From positions 2,352,302 to 2,416,301 of the forward strand of contig CBDFGK010000003.1 in the NCBI GenBank assembly GCA_965247075.1: a stretch of 64,000 bases of DNA. Direction: 5' to 3'. The notes below the pieces were generated by a model, which did no database searches, was not told the DNA's origin, and saw only the letters and a program-made list of their open reading frames with translations. Positions 18,165 through 26,963 of the stretch are shown here, one piece after another. Position 1 is the stretch's first letter. Every line of letters begins with the position of its first letter. The translations under genes and the position numbers were made by a program. Source of the stretch: CBDFGK01 sp965247075. GTDB lineage: Bacteria; Pseudomonadota; Gammaproteobacteria; Pseudomonadales; Halieaceae.

Positions 18165-19343
18165 ATGAAAGACGCAGTAATTGTATCAACTGCACGTACC
18201 CCTATCGCCAAAGCATATCGGGGCGGTTTCAATAATCTCGGTGGCGCCGGCCTTGGTGCCGCTGCCGTAGCTGAGGCTGTGCGGCGTGCCGGTATCGACC
18301 CGGCTGAAGTAGATGATGTGATCATGGGCTCGGCCCTGCAACAGGGTGCTACCGGCTCCAACGTGGCGCGCCAGATTGCCCTGCGCGCCGGCTTGCCGGT
18401 CACGGTTGCCGGTATGACCCTGGATCGCCAGTGTTCCTCTGGCCTGATGGCCGTTGCCACCGCCGCCAGGCAGGTTCTCTGTGATGGTATGAGTACGGTT
18501 GTAGGCGGCGGGTTGGAATCCATTAGCCTGGTGCAAAACGAGCACATGAACCTGCACCGTATTGTCGATGAAGAATTGATAGCTATGTGTCCCAACATTC
18601 ACATGCCCATGCTGCAAACTGCGGAAGTAGTCGCGGACCGTTATGGCATTTCTCGCGAGGCGATGGACGGGTACGGTCTGCAATCACAACAGCGCACCGC
18701 TGCCGCCTATGCCGCGGGCAAGTTCGATGACGAGCTGGTTGACGTGACTTGCAAGCGCATCGTCTGGGACAAGGCAACCGGCGAGCAGTCTGAAGTTGAA
18801 GCCACCGTGTCCAAAGACGAGGGCTTGCGTGCTACTACACTGGAAGGCTTATCGGGTCTAAAGACAGTTATCGAAGGCGGCACGATTACGGCTGGCAACG
18901 CATCACAATTGTCTGATGCGTCTTCTGCACAAGTGGTAATGGATGCCAGGCTGGCGGAGCAAAAAGGCCTGGAGCCGCTGGGCATTTATCGCGGTATCGC
19001 CGTCGCTGGTTGTGAGCCCGATGAAATGGGTATTGGCCCTGTGTTTGCCGTGCCCAGGTTGCTTAAAGCCAACGGCCTGACCATGGACGATATTGGCCTG
19101 TGGGAACTCAATGAAGCCTTTGCCGTACAGGTGTTGTACTGCCGCGACAAACTCGGTATCGACAACGACAGGCTCAATGTCAATGGTGGTGCTATCTCTG
19201 TCGGTCACCCCTATGGCATGAGCGGCTCGCGCATGGTTGGCCACGCCCTGATCGAAGGCAAACGACGCGGTGTCAAGTATGTCGTTATCACCATGTGTGT
19301 GGGCGGTGGCATGGGTGCCGCCGGCCTGTTTGAGGTGGCGTAA
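18165..19343 (+). CDS. Thiolase (acetyl-CoA acyltransferase)
   Basis: Thiolase of 392 residues that cleaves 3-ketoacyl-CoA with CoA. The nucleophilic cysteine is in LDRQCSSGLMAV, the histidine in GGAISVGHPYGMSGSRM and the C-terminal cysteine in CVGGGMGAAGLFE. It completes the beta-oxidation sequence encoded by this operon. The stop TAA directly abuts the GTG start of the next gene, so translation is probably coupled. Confidence 0.93.
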   Translation: MKDAVIVSTARTPIAKAYRGGFNNLGGAGLGAAAVAEAVRRAGIDPAEVDDVIMGSALQQGATGSNVARQIALRAGLPVTVAGMTLDRQCSSGLMAVATAARQVLCDGMSTVVGGGLESISLVQNEHMNLHRIVDEELIAMCPNIHMPMLQTAEVVADRYGISREAMDGYGLQSQQRTAAAYAAGKFDDELVDVTCKRIVWDKATGEQSEVEATVSKDEGLRATTLEGLSGLKTVIEGGTITAGNASQLSDASSAQVVMDARLAEQKGLEPLGIYRGIAVAGCEPDEMGIGPVFAVPRLLKANGLTMDDIGLWELNEAFAVQVLYCRDKLGIDNDRLNVNGGAISVGHPYGMSGSRMVGHALIEGKRRGVKYVVITMCVGGGMGAAGLFEVA

Positions 19344-20339
19344 GTGCGCGCCCTAACATGCCCGGAACACGGTTCCGGCGCAGGCGAAACACTGGTACTG
19401 GAGGCCGCTTGGCCAACCCCTGCGTTGGGTGACCGGGACGTTCGCATCAATGTAAAGGCGGCGGGCTTGAATTTCCCCGACGTCTTGATGATCCAGGGCA
19501 AATACCAGTTACAGCCCGAGATGCCCTTTGTAGTCGGCAGTGAAATATCCGGTGTAGTGGATGCGGTTGGCTCTGCTGTTACCCGTTTTCAAACGGGTGA
19601 TAAAGTTATCGCCATGGGTGGTGGTTTCCGCGAGCAGGCGGTGTGTAATGAAGATGTGGTATTTTCCAAGCCGCAAGCGCTCAGCTTCGAAGAAGCGGCC
19701 GGCATTGCCATTACCTACTTCACCTCTTACCACGCCCTCAAACAGCGCGCCAATATTCAGCCTGGCGAAACCCTGCTGGTATTGGGTGCCGCCGGCGGGG
19801 TGGGTACCACCGCTATTGAGCTTGGCAAGTTGATGGGTGCGAAGGTAATTGCCGCTGCCGGCTCCGCTGCAAAGCTGGAACTGTGCAGGCAACTGGGCGC
19901 CGATGAGGTCATTAATTACAGTGAAGCTTCTCTGCAGGCGAATGGCTCCCTCAAGGACCAGCTCAAGGCACTCACGGGCGGCAAGGGCGTTGACGTGGTC
20001 TACGACCCGGTCGGTGGTGATTTTTCCGAGCAGGCGATTCGCGCCATGGCCTGGAATGGCCGTTTCCTGGTGATTGGCTTTGCCGCCGGTGCTATTCCCA
20101 AGGTGGCGCTCAATCTTGCCCTGCTGAAGGGTTGTGCCATCGTCGGTGTATTCTGGGGACGCTTTACCGGTGAGGAGCCGGCGGTGAGCATGAAGAATAT
20201 TGAGGAACTGTGGGAGTTGTTTGAGGCTGGCAAGATTAAGCCGGTAGTCACCGATAGCTTCCCGGTAGAACAGTTTCGCGAGGCATTTCTGTGCATGACA
20301 GAACGCCGGGCTCGCGGTAAGGTGATTCTCACTTTTTGA
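19344..20339 (+). CDS. NADPH:quinone oxidoreductase (zinc-type ADH superfamily)
   Basis: MDR-superfamily oxidoreductase of 331 residues with no structural zinc cysteines. The N-terminal MRALTCPEHGSG and LNFPDVLMIQGKYQ and the nucleotide-binding VLGAAGGVGTTAIELGKLMGAK place it with quinone oxidoreductase and enoyl reductases of the zeta-crystallin type. It starts with GTG immediately after the thiolase stop. Within this operon it might reduce an enoyl-CoA or act in redox balance; the substrate cannot be read from sequence. Confidence 0.88.
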   Translation: MRALTCPEHGSGAGETLVLEAAWPTPALGDRDVRINVKAAGLNFPDVLMIQGKYQLQPEMPFVVGSEISGVVDAVGSAVTRFQTGDKVIAMGGGFREQAVCNEDVVFSKPQALSFEEAAGIAITYFTSYHALKQRANIQPGETLLVLGAAGGVGTTAIELGKLMGAKVIAAAGSAAKLELCRQLGADEVINYSEASLQANGSLKDQLKALTGGKGVDVVYDPVGGDFSEQAIRAMAWNGRFLVIGFAAGAIPKVALNLALLKGCAIVGVFWGRFTGEEPAVSMKNIEELWELFEAGKIKPVVTDSFPVEQFREAFLCMTERRARGKVILTF

Positions 20340-20363
20340 TACTCTCTCGATTGGGGGCAAGCC

Positions 20364-21497
20364 GTGCAAGACTTCGTCTTTAATACTGCCGCCGGCATCA
20401 TATGTGCCGGTGGCAGTAGCCTCACACTCCACGAACAATGTGCCCGCCTGGGCGTTACCCGGCCCATGCTGGTGACTGATCCTGGCCTTGTTGCGATCGG
20501 GCTGGTAGAACCGGCTATTGCCGCACTGACGGCCCATCAGTTAATACCTGTGCTGTTTGACCAGGTGCGCGAAGACCCACCCGAGGCAGTGGTACTGGCT
20601 GCGGTTGAAATGGCAGAGTCCGAAGGCGTGGACGGGATTATCGCCATTGGTGGTGGCAGTTCTATGGACGTGGCCAAAGTCGTGGCTGTACTAAAGGGTT
20701 CGGGGCAGTCTCTGGCCGATATATACGGGGTCGACCGGGTGCGTGGCGACAGGCTGCCGTTGATTCTGGTTCCCACCACAGCAGGCACAGGCTCGGAAGT
20801 AACACCCGTGGCCGTTATTACCACCGGAGCGACAACCAAGGCAGGCGTGTCGTCACGGCAGTTGTTGCCGGATGTAGCAGTGTTGGACCCGGAGCTCACT
20901 GTTGGTTTGCCGGCGATGGTCACGGCGATGACGGGCATTGATGCCATGGTGCACGCGATTGAGGCCTATACCTCGCGCCACAAAAAGAACCCGCTGTCTG
21001 ACAACCTGGCCCGGCAGGCATTGACGCTGCTGTCACAAAATATACGCACCGCCGTTGCCGATGGCGCCGATATCCGGGCGCGCTCCAATATGTTGCTGGG
21101 CGCCCTGCTGGCGGGGCAGGCATTTGCCAACGCACCGGTGGCTGCGGTGCACGCGCTGGCCTACCCGCTGGGTGGCCACTACCATATTCCCCATGGCCTC
21201 AGTAATTCCCTGGTATTGCCGTCGGTGCTGCGCTTCAACCTCGAGCCAGCCGGCTTGCTTTACGATGAGCTGGCGCCCTTTGTGGCCGGTCGCGCCGGCG
21301 CCGAGGCGCTGATTGATGAGTTGGAAGCCATTATTGTCGATACGGGCTTGCCGGCCACACTGCAGGAGGCGAATGTGCCTGCGGCCGATCTGGAAATGCT
21401 GGCCGCAGACGCCATGCTGCAACAGCGGCTGCTAATTAATAACCCCCGCGACGTCAGCCTGGAAGACGCGCTGGAGATATATCGTGCCGCCTACTGA
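20364..21497 (+). CDS. Iron-containing alcohol dehydrogenase
   Basis: Group III Fe-dependent alcohol dehydrogenase of 377 residues starting at GTG 20364. The NAD motif GIIAIGGGSSMDVAKVVAV and the TAGTGSEVTPVAVI segment are present. Metal ligands are suggested by GIDAMVHAIEAYTS and by the two histidines of HALAYPLGGHYHIPHGLSN. It would interconvert an alcohol and its aldehyde, plausibly one formed by the upstream CYP153. The thioesterase-like ORF begins inside its last codons. Confidence 0.9.
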   Translation: MQDFVFNTAAGIICAGGSSLTLHEQCARLGVTRPMLVTDPGLVAIGLVEPAIAALTAHQLIPVLFDQVREDPPEAVVLAAVEMAESEGVDGIIAIGGGSSMDVAKVVAVLKGSGQSLADIYGVDRVRGDRLPLILVPTTAGTGSEVTPVAVITTGATTKAGVSSRQLLPDVAVLDPELTVGLPAMVTAMTGIDAMVHAIEAYTSRHKKNPLSDNLARQALTLLSQNIRTAVADGADIRARSNMLLGALLAGQAFANAPVAAVHALAYPLGGHYHIPHGLSNSLVLPSVLRFNLEPAGLLYDELAPFVAGRAGAEALIDELEAIIVDTGLPATLQEANVPAADLEMLAADAMLQQRLLINNPRDVSLEDALEIYRAAY

Positions 21498-21822
21498 CCC
21501 GCCAGGGCGGGGCGATTATCCGCTTATGTACCCGCTGAGCACGCGCTGGAGTGACAATGATAGCTACGGTCATGTGAATAACGTGGTGTATTACGCCTAC
21601 TTCGATACGGTGGCCAATCGGTACTTGATCGAGGCGGGTGTGCGAGTTGAGAAGCTGGGCAATAGCTCGGTTCAGTACGGCATTGGTATCTTTCAGGAGG
21701 GAGAGGACACACCGGCGGCGTTCGGCCACTTTGTACATGTTTTTGTCGAGCGGGCCGCAAACAAATCGGTGCCCATTCCTGAAAATTTACGCACTGCATT
21801 GCAGCGTATTTTGGTCGCATGA
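21484..21822 (+). CDS. 4-hydroxybenzoyl-CoA thioesterase family protein, internally shortened
   Basis: Hot-dog thioesterase-like protein of 112 residues, shorter than the usual 140 or so. The active-site region RWSDNDSYGHVNNVVYYAYF is well preserved and the C-terminal FGHFVHVFVERA also fits. The stretch that normally separates LIEAG from the following beta-strand is missing: LIEAGVRVEKLGNSSVQYGI joins directly, an apparent in-frame loss of about 30 residues. The product may therefore not fold normally. GTG 21484 overlaps the alcohol dehydrogenase gene by 14 bases. Confidence 0.65.
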   Translation: MPPTDPPGRGDYPLMYPLSTRWSDNDSYGHVNNVVYYAYFDTVANRYLIEAGVRVEKLGNSSVQYGIGIFQEGEDTPAAFGHFVHVFVERAANKSVPIPENLRTALQRILVA

Positions 21823-21862
21823 TACCCAAAGGGCACAATGATTCGGCCAAATACACCAACGG

Positions 21863-21888
21863 GGGGTCAGCGTCTTGACGCTGACCCC
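21863..21888. repeat. GGGGTCAG-type palindrome, copy 1
   Basis: Perfect 12-bp inverted arms, GGGGTCAGCGTC and GACGCTGACCCC, are separated by TT. Two other palindromes in the window share the GGGGTCAG end (26908-26943 and 31901-31974). It stands between the thioesterase and the zinc alcohol dehydrogenase and ends 21 bases before the latter's start. Repeats of this form are usually REP-like elements mobilised by a RAYT (REP-associated tyrosine) transposase; none is encoded here. Confidence 0.8.
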
Positions 21889-21909
21889 ATATTTTGAGGA
21901 TACCAGGCT

Positions 21910-22995
21910 ATGAAAGCAGTAATTGTCGACGCAATAAATGAATTTTCAGTGCAGGAAGTCAGCATTGATCCCCCCAAGGCCGGGGAGGTGGCAGTAGATA
22001 TGAAGGCAACTGGTATTTGTCGCTCTGACTGGTCGGTTATTACCGGTCATATACCAGTGGAGCTGCCTATCGTAATCGGACATGAAGGCGCCGGCATCGT
22101 GCAAGAAGCCGGTGCCGGCGTTGAACACCTGCAGGTAGGCGATCATGTGGTGTTGTCCTTTATCCCCCATTGCGGCGAGTGCTTTTTTTGCGAGCACGAC
22201 CAGGCCAACCTGTGTTCCTCCAACGCCCAGGCCCAGGGTTTTATGCTCGACGGTACTGCGCGGGTAAAGCGCGGAGATGAGGGTCTACGGGTGATGACGC
22301 AATTGGGTTGTATGGCGGAGCGCTGCATCGCACCCGCTGTAAGCTGTATCAAAATTGACCCTGAAATACCCCTGGCTTGTGCGGCCCTGGTGGGCTGTGG
22401 GGTGATGACCGGCGTGGGTGCGGTGATGAATACGGCCCAGGTTGAAGCCGGTTCAACGGTGGCTGTATTTGGTTGTGGCGGCATAGGCCTGTCAATTATT
22501 CAGGGGGCTCGTATTGCCGGTGCCAGCCAGATAATTGCGGTCGACACACTGGATAATAAACTGGATATGGCGCGGAGTTTTGGCGCCACTCATACGGTTA
22601 AAGGCGAGCAGGCGCAGGAGTTTATCCTGGCTCTGACCGAGCAGCGTGGGGCTGACTACTGTTTTGAAGCGGTAGGCATTGGCGCCCTGATGCAGGCGGC
22701 TGAGGCGGCCACCCGTCCCGGTGGCACCTGCACCGTGGTGGGTGTCGGTCAACTCGAAGATCAGTTTCTGCTCAACCCACTGATGCTGCCATTATTGGGC
22801 AAGAGCATTCTCGGTTCCATGTATGGTGGCTGCAACCCCAGTCGGGATTTTCCGCGCCTGCTGGATTTTTACCGCGCGGGCAAGCTGGACCTCGATGGCA
22901 TGATTACCACCACCTACAGTATCGACCAGGCGCGACAGGCCTTTGTCGATTTGCAGGCGGGGGTGAATGCACGCGGCGTGATTATTTACGATTAA
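21910..22995 (+). CDS. Zinc-dependent alcohol dehydrogenase
   Basis: Class III-like zinc alcohol dehydrogenase of 361 residues. Catalytic zinc ligands are suggested by CRSDWSV and GHEGAGIV. The structural zinc cluster is seen in HCGECFFCEHDQANLC with four cysteines. The NAD-binding fold has AVFGCGGIGLSIIQGARIAG. It probably oxidises primary alcohols such as CYP153 products to aldehydes. It is the last plus-strand gene before the convergent LysR gene, which ends 12 bases beyond it. Confidence 0.92.
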   Translation: MKAVIVDAINEFSVQEVSIDPPKAGEVAVDMKATGICRSDWSVITGHIPVELPIVIGHEGAGIVQEAGAGVEHLQVGDHVVLSFIPHCGECFFCEHDQANLCSSNAQAQGFMLDGTARVKRGDEGLRVMTQLGCMAERCIAPAVSCIKIDPEIPLACAALVGCGVMTGVGAVMNTAQVEAGSTVAVFGCGGIGLSIIQGARIAGASQIIAVDTLDNKLDMARSFGATHTVKGEQAQEFILALTEQRGADYCFEAVGIGALMQAAEAATRPGGTCTVVGVGQLEDQFLLNPLMLPLLGKSILGSMYGGCNPSRDFPRLLDFYRAGKLDLDGMITTTYSIDQARQAFVDLQAGVNARGVIIYD

Positions 22996-23006
22996 TATCG
23001 CACCGC

Positions 23007-23906
23007 TCATGGTTGCTCCACCATTTTGAGTAGCCAGGTCCGCAGGGCCACCACGGGCGCGTAGTCAGATTTCTCGGTGGGCGTCACCAGGTAATAGCCG
23101 CCGCTATCCTGCAGCGGCAACTCCATAATAACTATCAGTTCGCCGCGCTCCAGTTCGCTTTGAATCAGAAACCTCGGTAACAGCGCCGCCCCCAGTCCGG
23201 CCACGGCGGCCTGGGCAATAATGGCAAGCTGCTCGAACAACATTCCCTGTGCTGCCGGAGGTGTGACATCGAAGGACTGGAACCAGTTAGTCCAGGCATC
23301 GGCTCGCGAGCTGAGCTGCAGTAGCGGCACTTCGGCCAGTTGTGCCGGGCTCGATGACGCGTGCTCCCGCAGGAAGTTCGGCGAGCAGACCGGGACGACC
23401 TCCTCGCTCATCAGGAAGGTGCTCTGCGTGCCAGGCCAATCCGGCGCGCCGTAGTGAATCGCCGCATGCAGGTTTTCACTGCGAAAATCGAAGGGGGAAA
23501 GCCGGGTCACAAAGCTGACGGTGATGTCCGGATTCTGTTCGAGAAATGAGGGCAAGCGGGGCATCAGCCAGCGGGTGCCAAAGGTGGGCAGTATGGCCAG
23601 GTTCAATATGCCCGTCAGTGGACTGGTCATCGCCGTCAGAGAGGCGTTGCGGATCGCCTGCAGGGCGCGGTGAATTTCCTGGGCGTAGATCTTGCCCTCA
23701 TCGGTGAGCTGGATGGCTTTCCCCACCCGCTTGAAGAGCGCCACTCCCAGCTGGTTCTCCAGTGCGCTCACCTGCCGGCTGATGGCGCCCTGGGTCAGTT
23801 GCAACTCATCGGCAGCGGCGGTGAAGCTGCCGGAACGGGCCGCCGCATCGAAGGCTCGCAACATGCTGGTACTGGGTATCAGGCGTCTTTGGCAGGACAT
23901 ATCCAT
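23007..23906 (-). CDS. LysR-family transcriptional regulator (GcvA-like)
   Basis: LysR regulator of 299 residues. The N-terminal winged helix-turn-helix reads FDAAARSGSFTAAADELQLT then QGAISRQVSALENQLG. The effector domain follows with LNLAILPTFGTRWLMPRL, a pattern of the GcvA/AmpR-like subgroup. It is divergent from the KamA-like gene across a 149-bp gap and convergent with the alcohol dehydrogenase, so its most probable target is the KamA operon together with its own gene. Confidence 0.92.
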   Translation of the reverse strand: MDMSCQRRLIPSTSMLRAFDAAARSGSFTAAADELQLTQGAISRQVSALENQLGVALFKRVGKAIQLTDEGKIYAQEIHRALQAIRNASLTAMTSPLTGILNLAILPTFGTRWLMPRLPSFLEQNPDITVSFVTRLSPFDFRSENLHAAIHYGAPDWPGTQSTFLMSEEVVPVCSPNFLREHASSSPAQLAEVPLLQLSSRADAWTNWFQSFDVTPPAAQGMLFEQLAIIAQAAVAGLGAALLPRFLIQSELERGELIVIMELPLQDSGGYYLVTPTEKSDYAPVVALRTWLLKMVEQP

Positions 23907-23915
23907 TACTAAAAC

Positions 23916-23929
23916 TCACTAATGAGTGA
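23916..23929. promoter_or_regulatory. Candidate LysR operator
   Basis: TCACT-AATG-AGTGA is an imperfectly spaced dyad with 5-bp arms, ten bases upstream of the LysR start codon in the divergent region. LysR proteins bind such dyads near their own promoters. No clear sigma-70 boxes could be assigned with confidence for the KamA-like gene. Confidence 0.35.
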
Positions 23930-24055
23930 ACTATAGTCGATTGTTAGTCAGGTGAATATCACGCATTATGCCATACACGGTCTTTTTTGTGCGCGTAAAT
24001 ATATGAGCTTAACGCACGCAAAAGACACGCAGCTTACTTTTAATCGGTGACCCAT

Positions 24056-25501
24056 ATGTCCAAGGCAAGCAAATACCAGCCCTCTGAAAAAGCCCAGGCC
24101 TTTCTGGATTCAGTCAGCAATGGCAAATACAGTCGGGAGATTATTACCGGCCTGAAAAAGTTTATGGACGGCAAGGCGCCTGAAGATATGCAGTCCTTCT
24201 ACAGCCCGGACGAAATCAAGGCGCTGGTGGATTTAAAGGGCACCGGCCAAGACGTTGAGTCGCGTATGCCGGTAAAAGTCACCCGCCATTACTTTGAACT
24301 GGCCAAAACCAGCAAACCACTGCGGACCCTGGTGAAGGCCAGCCCGGCTGAGACCTTTGACCTGGATGGGGCGGCCGATCCGGGCAAGCAAATGGACTAT
24401 AGCCCGGTGGAGGGTTTGATTCACAAGTATGAACTGGGGCTTATCTACGTTGCTTCCACCTGCTCTGCGCACTGCCGTTTTTGTTACCGGGAAGAACTGA
24501 TTGCCCAAAAGGAAGTCGAGCGACCTGACGGCACGGTGGCGCCAAAAGGCCTGGCGCAAATCGGAGAAATTGTCGCGTATGTGAAAGCGCACAACCGGGT
24601 GGTTGCTGAAAACGGCGGCCGCCATCCCGACACGGGCCGGGAGAAACTGCGCGAGATTCTCATGTCAGGTGGCGACCCCATGGTGCTGGGCAACAGGAAC
24701 ATTGCCGCCTGGTTTGCCGCGCTGGCGGAGGCGGGCGTTGAATCGATTCGCCTGGGCACCAAGGAGCTGGCCTTTTATCCGGATCGTTTTGACAGCACTT
24801 TCCTTGACATGCTGGACAAGTTTCACGCGCTCTATCCCGAGACCAAAGTGCGCTTTATGATTCACTTCAACCATCCCGATGAATTTTTGAAAAAGGACCA
24901 GGCCGGCAACTATATTGACAAGCCCGACGGTGGGCTGGAATGGGTGGAGAGCACCCAGCGAGCGGTGCATGAGCTGGGCCAGCGCAACTGGCTGAACATC
25001 GACAACCAGGCGCCCCTGATCAAGGGTATTAACGGTGACCCCGATGCCCTGCGTATTATGCAGCGCGAGCTCAAACGCAACCGGGTTGAGAATCACTACT
25101 TCTTTTGCGGTCGCGACATCATCGGCCACAAGGCCTTCAACCTGCCCATAGAGGAAGCCTGGCGGGTTCTGAATGAATCGCAAAAAGGCCTGTCCGGCGT
25201 AGAGGCGCATGCGCGGCTCTCTATCACCCACTACAAGGGTAAAACCGAGGTGGCGGCGGTAACCAACGAGCCCATCCCCGGCCTGGCCGGCTCGGAGAGC
25301 GGCGTGGTCATTCTCAAGTTGTTGCGCGGCGCGGCGGATGCACCGGACCGCGGCAAAATTGCCATACTGGGTCGCAACCCAGAGGCGATCTGGTTCAGCG
25401 GTTACAACGACCGGGTGTTATTCGATGAGGCCGGTTTATTCGATGACGTCAGCGAGACCGGCCAGGACGTGGCGGAAACCTTGCGGGTAATAGGCCGGTA
25501 G
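24056..25501 (+). CDS. Radical SAM aminomutase, KamA (lysine 2,3-aminomutase) family
   Basis: B12-independent, PLP- and SAM-dependent aminomutase of 481 residues. The [4Fe-4S] motif CxxxCxxC is C136-C140-C143 (STCSAHCRFCYRE). The SAM-binding GGDP (LMSGGDPMVLGNR) and later LAGSESGVV regions fit the family. KamA enzymes move the alpha-amino group of an amino acid to the beta carbon. I start it at ATG 24056; an in-frame GTG at 24047 is also possible, and neither has a strong ribosome site. It is followed by two CoA-transferase subunits and an aminotransferase, so the beta-amino acid formed may be transaminated to a beta-keto acid and activated. Lysine is the likeliest substrate by family, but glutamate or another amino acid cannot be excluded. 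Confidence 0.88.
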   Translation: MSKASKYQPSEKAQAFLDSVSNGKYSREIITGLKKFMDGKAPEDMQSFYSPDEIKALVDLKGTGQDVESRMPVKVTRHYFELAKTSKPLRTLVKASPAETFDLDGAADPGKQMDYSPVEGLIHKYELGLIYVASTCSAHCRFCYREELIAQKEVERPDGTVAPKGLAQIGEIVAYVKAHNRVVAENGGRHPDTGREKLREILMSGGDPMVLGNRNIAAWFAALAEAGVESIRLGTKELAFYPDRFDSTFLDMLDKFHALYPETKVRFMIHFNHPDEFLKKDQAGNYIDKPDGGLEWVESTQRAVHELGQRNWLNIDNQAPLIKGINGDPDALRIMQRELKRNRVENHYFFCGRDIIGHKAFNLPIEEAWRVLNESQKGLSGVEAHARLSITHYKGKTEVAAVTNEPIPGLAGSESGVVILKLLRGAADAPDRGKIAILGRNPEAIWFSGYNDRVLFDEAGLFDDVSETGQDVAETLRVIGR

Positions 25502-25527
25502 CCGCGACTGTAACACGGATAGCGACC

Positions 25528-26238
25528 ATGATTGATAAACGAATAGCGTCAGCGGCGGTAGCGGTGGCTGACATCCCCGACCGTGCCACGGTGATGATTG
25601 GCGGCTTCGGTGAGGCCGGCAGCCCGATAGAATTGATCCATGCGCTGATCGACCAGGGTGCGAAAAACCTGACCGTGGTGAACAACAACACCGGTAGCGG
25701 CCATGTTGGCCTGGCGGCGTTGATTGAATGTGGACGGGTAGCACGCATGATTTGTTCCTTTCCGCGCACCGCCAATTCCACAGTGTTTCCCGACCTTTAT
25801 CAGCGCGGCGACATCGAGCTGGAGTTGGTTCCCCAGGGTACGCTGGCGGAACGTATTCGGGCCGGCGGCGCCGGCATCCCCGCTTTTTATACCCCCACTG
25901 CAGTGGGTACGCCATTGGCAGAAGGCAAGGAAGTGCGCAACTTTGAGGGGCGTGACTATGTATTGGAATACGGACTCAAGGCGGATTTTGCGCTGATCAA
26001 GAGTGAGCGTGCCGACCGCTACGGCAACCTGGTTTACAACAGGACCGCGCGCAACTTTGGCCCCATTATGGCCATGGCGGCGGACATTACCGTTGTACAA
26101 ACCCATCGGCCGGCGCAGGTGGGCGAGATCGACCCGGAGATGGTAGTCACTCCAGGACTGTTTGTAGACCGGGTAGTGAACATTGGGAATCCGGCCCAGG
26201 AATCTATTTTGGTGGCGGCAGGGCAGGTCTACCCATGA
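25528..26238 (+). CDS. 3-oxoacid CoA-transferase subunit A
   Basis: Alpha subunit of a family I CoA-transferase, 236 residues, of the ScoA/PcaI/AtoD group. The glycine-rich CoA-binding motif VMIGGFGEAGSP is at residues 22-33, followed by the usual ADFALIKSERADRYGNLVY and DPEMVVTPGLFVDRVV near the C-terminus. It starts 26 bases after the KamA-like stop and its end overlaps the beta subunit start (ATGA). It transfers CoA from succinyl-CoA or acetyl-CoA to a beta-keto acid. Confidence 0.92.
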   Translation: MIDKRIASAAVAVADIPDRATVMIGGFGEAGSPIELIHALIDQGAKNLTVVNNNTGSGHVGLAALIECGRVARMICSFPRTANSTVFPDLYQRGDIELELVPQGTLAERIRAGGAGIPAFYTPTAVGTPLAEGKEVRNFEGRDYVLEYGLKADFALIKSERADRYGNLVYNRTARNFGPIMAMAADITVVQTHRPAQVGEIDPEMVVTPGLFVDRVVNIGNPAQESILVAAGQVYP

Positions 26239-26927
26239 CAGCAACGTCACAGTCAGCAGCACGCGCACCGGCCCCCGGCTGGAGCCGTGAGCAAATGGCA
26301 CAGCGCACGGCACTGGACATTCCCGACGGCGCCTACGTGAACCTGGGGATAGGCATCCCGGAAAAGGTGGCGCAGTTTGTGCCCGCCGGTAGAGAGGTGA
26401 TTTACCACACCGAGAACGGCCTGCTGGGGATGGGTGCAGCGCCGCAACCGGGTGAGGAAGACCCGGAGCTGATCAACGCCGGTAAGCAACAGGTCACGGC
26501 AATAGCCGGTGCGGCTTTTTTTCATCACGCCGATAGTTTTTCCATGATACGCGGTGGCCATATCGATATTTGCGTGCTGGGCGCCATGCAGGTGTCGCAG
26601 GGTGGTGACCTGGCCAACTGGTCGACCGGCGCCGCCGATGCTATTCCTGCCGTGGGCGGGGCCATGGACCTGGTGGCGGGGGTTAAGACCGTTTACGTAA
26701 TTACCCAGCACTGTACCCGGGCCGGCGCGCCCAAACTGGTGGAGGCGTGCAGCTATCCCTTGACCGGGCAGGCGGTAGTCAGCCGTATCTACACCGACCT
26801 GGCGATTATCGATGTGACGCCGGCGGGTTTTGCCCTGGTGGAGCTGGCGCCGGGAGTTGATTTTGATTATGTGCAGGCGAGAACCGGCGCCCCGTTGATT
26901 GCAACGGATACCGGGGTCAGAGTCTAG
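26235..26927 (+). CDS. 3-oxoacid CoA-transferase subunit B
   Basis: Beta subunit of the CoA-transferase, 230 residues. The catalytic glutamate is E60 in YHTENGLLGMG, which forms the glutamyl-CoA thioester. ATG 26235 overlaps the alpha subunit stop. The last codons and the TAG stop are supplied by a perfect 36-bp palindrome (26908-26943), so the original C-terminus may have been changed by that repeat. Confidence 0.92.
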   Translation: MTATSQSAARAPAPGWSREQMAQRTALDIPDGAYVNLGIGIPEKVAQFVPAGREVIYHTENGLLGMGAAPQPGEEDPELINAGKQQVTAIAGAAFFHHADSFSMIRGGHIDICVLGAMQVSQGGDLANWSTGAADAIPAVGGAMDLVAGVKTVYVITQHCTRAGAPKLVEACSYPLTGQAVVSRIYTDLAIIDVTPAGFALVELAPGVDFDYVQARTGAPLIATDTGVRV

Positions 26928-26943
26928 ACTCTGACCCCGGTAT
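26908..26943. repeat. GGGGTCAG-type palindrome, copy 2, containing a stop codon
   Basis: Perfect 36-bp palindrome with arms ATACCGGGGTCAGAGTCT and AGACTCTGACCCCGGTAT. The TAG stop of the CoA-transferase beta subunit (26925-26927) lies at its centre. It shares the GGGGTCAG(A)GT core with copies 1 and 3. In RNA it would form a long hairpin 20 bases before the aminotransferase start and could protect or uncouple transcripts. Confidence 0.9.
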
Positions 26944-26963
26944 TGGGAAGAGCAGGTCATACC

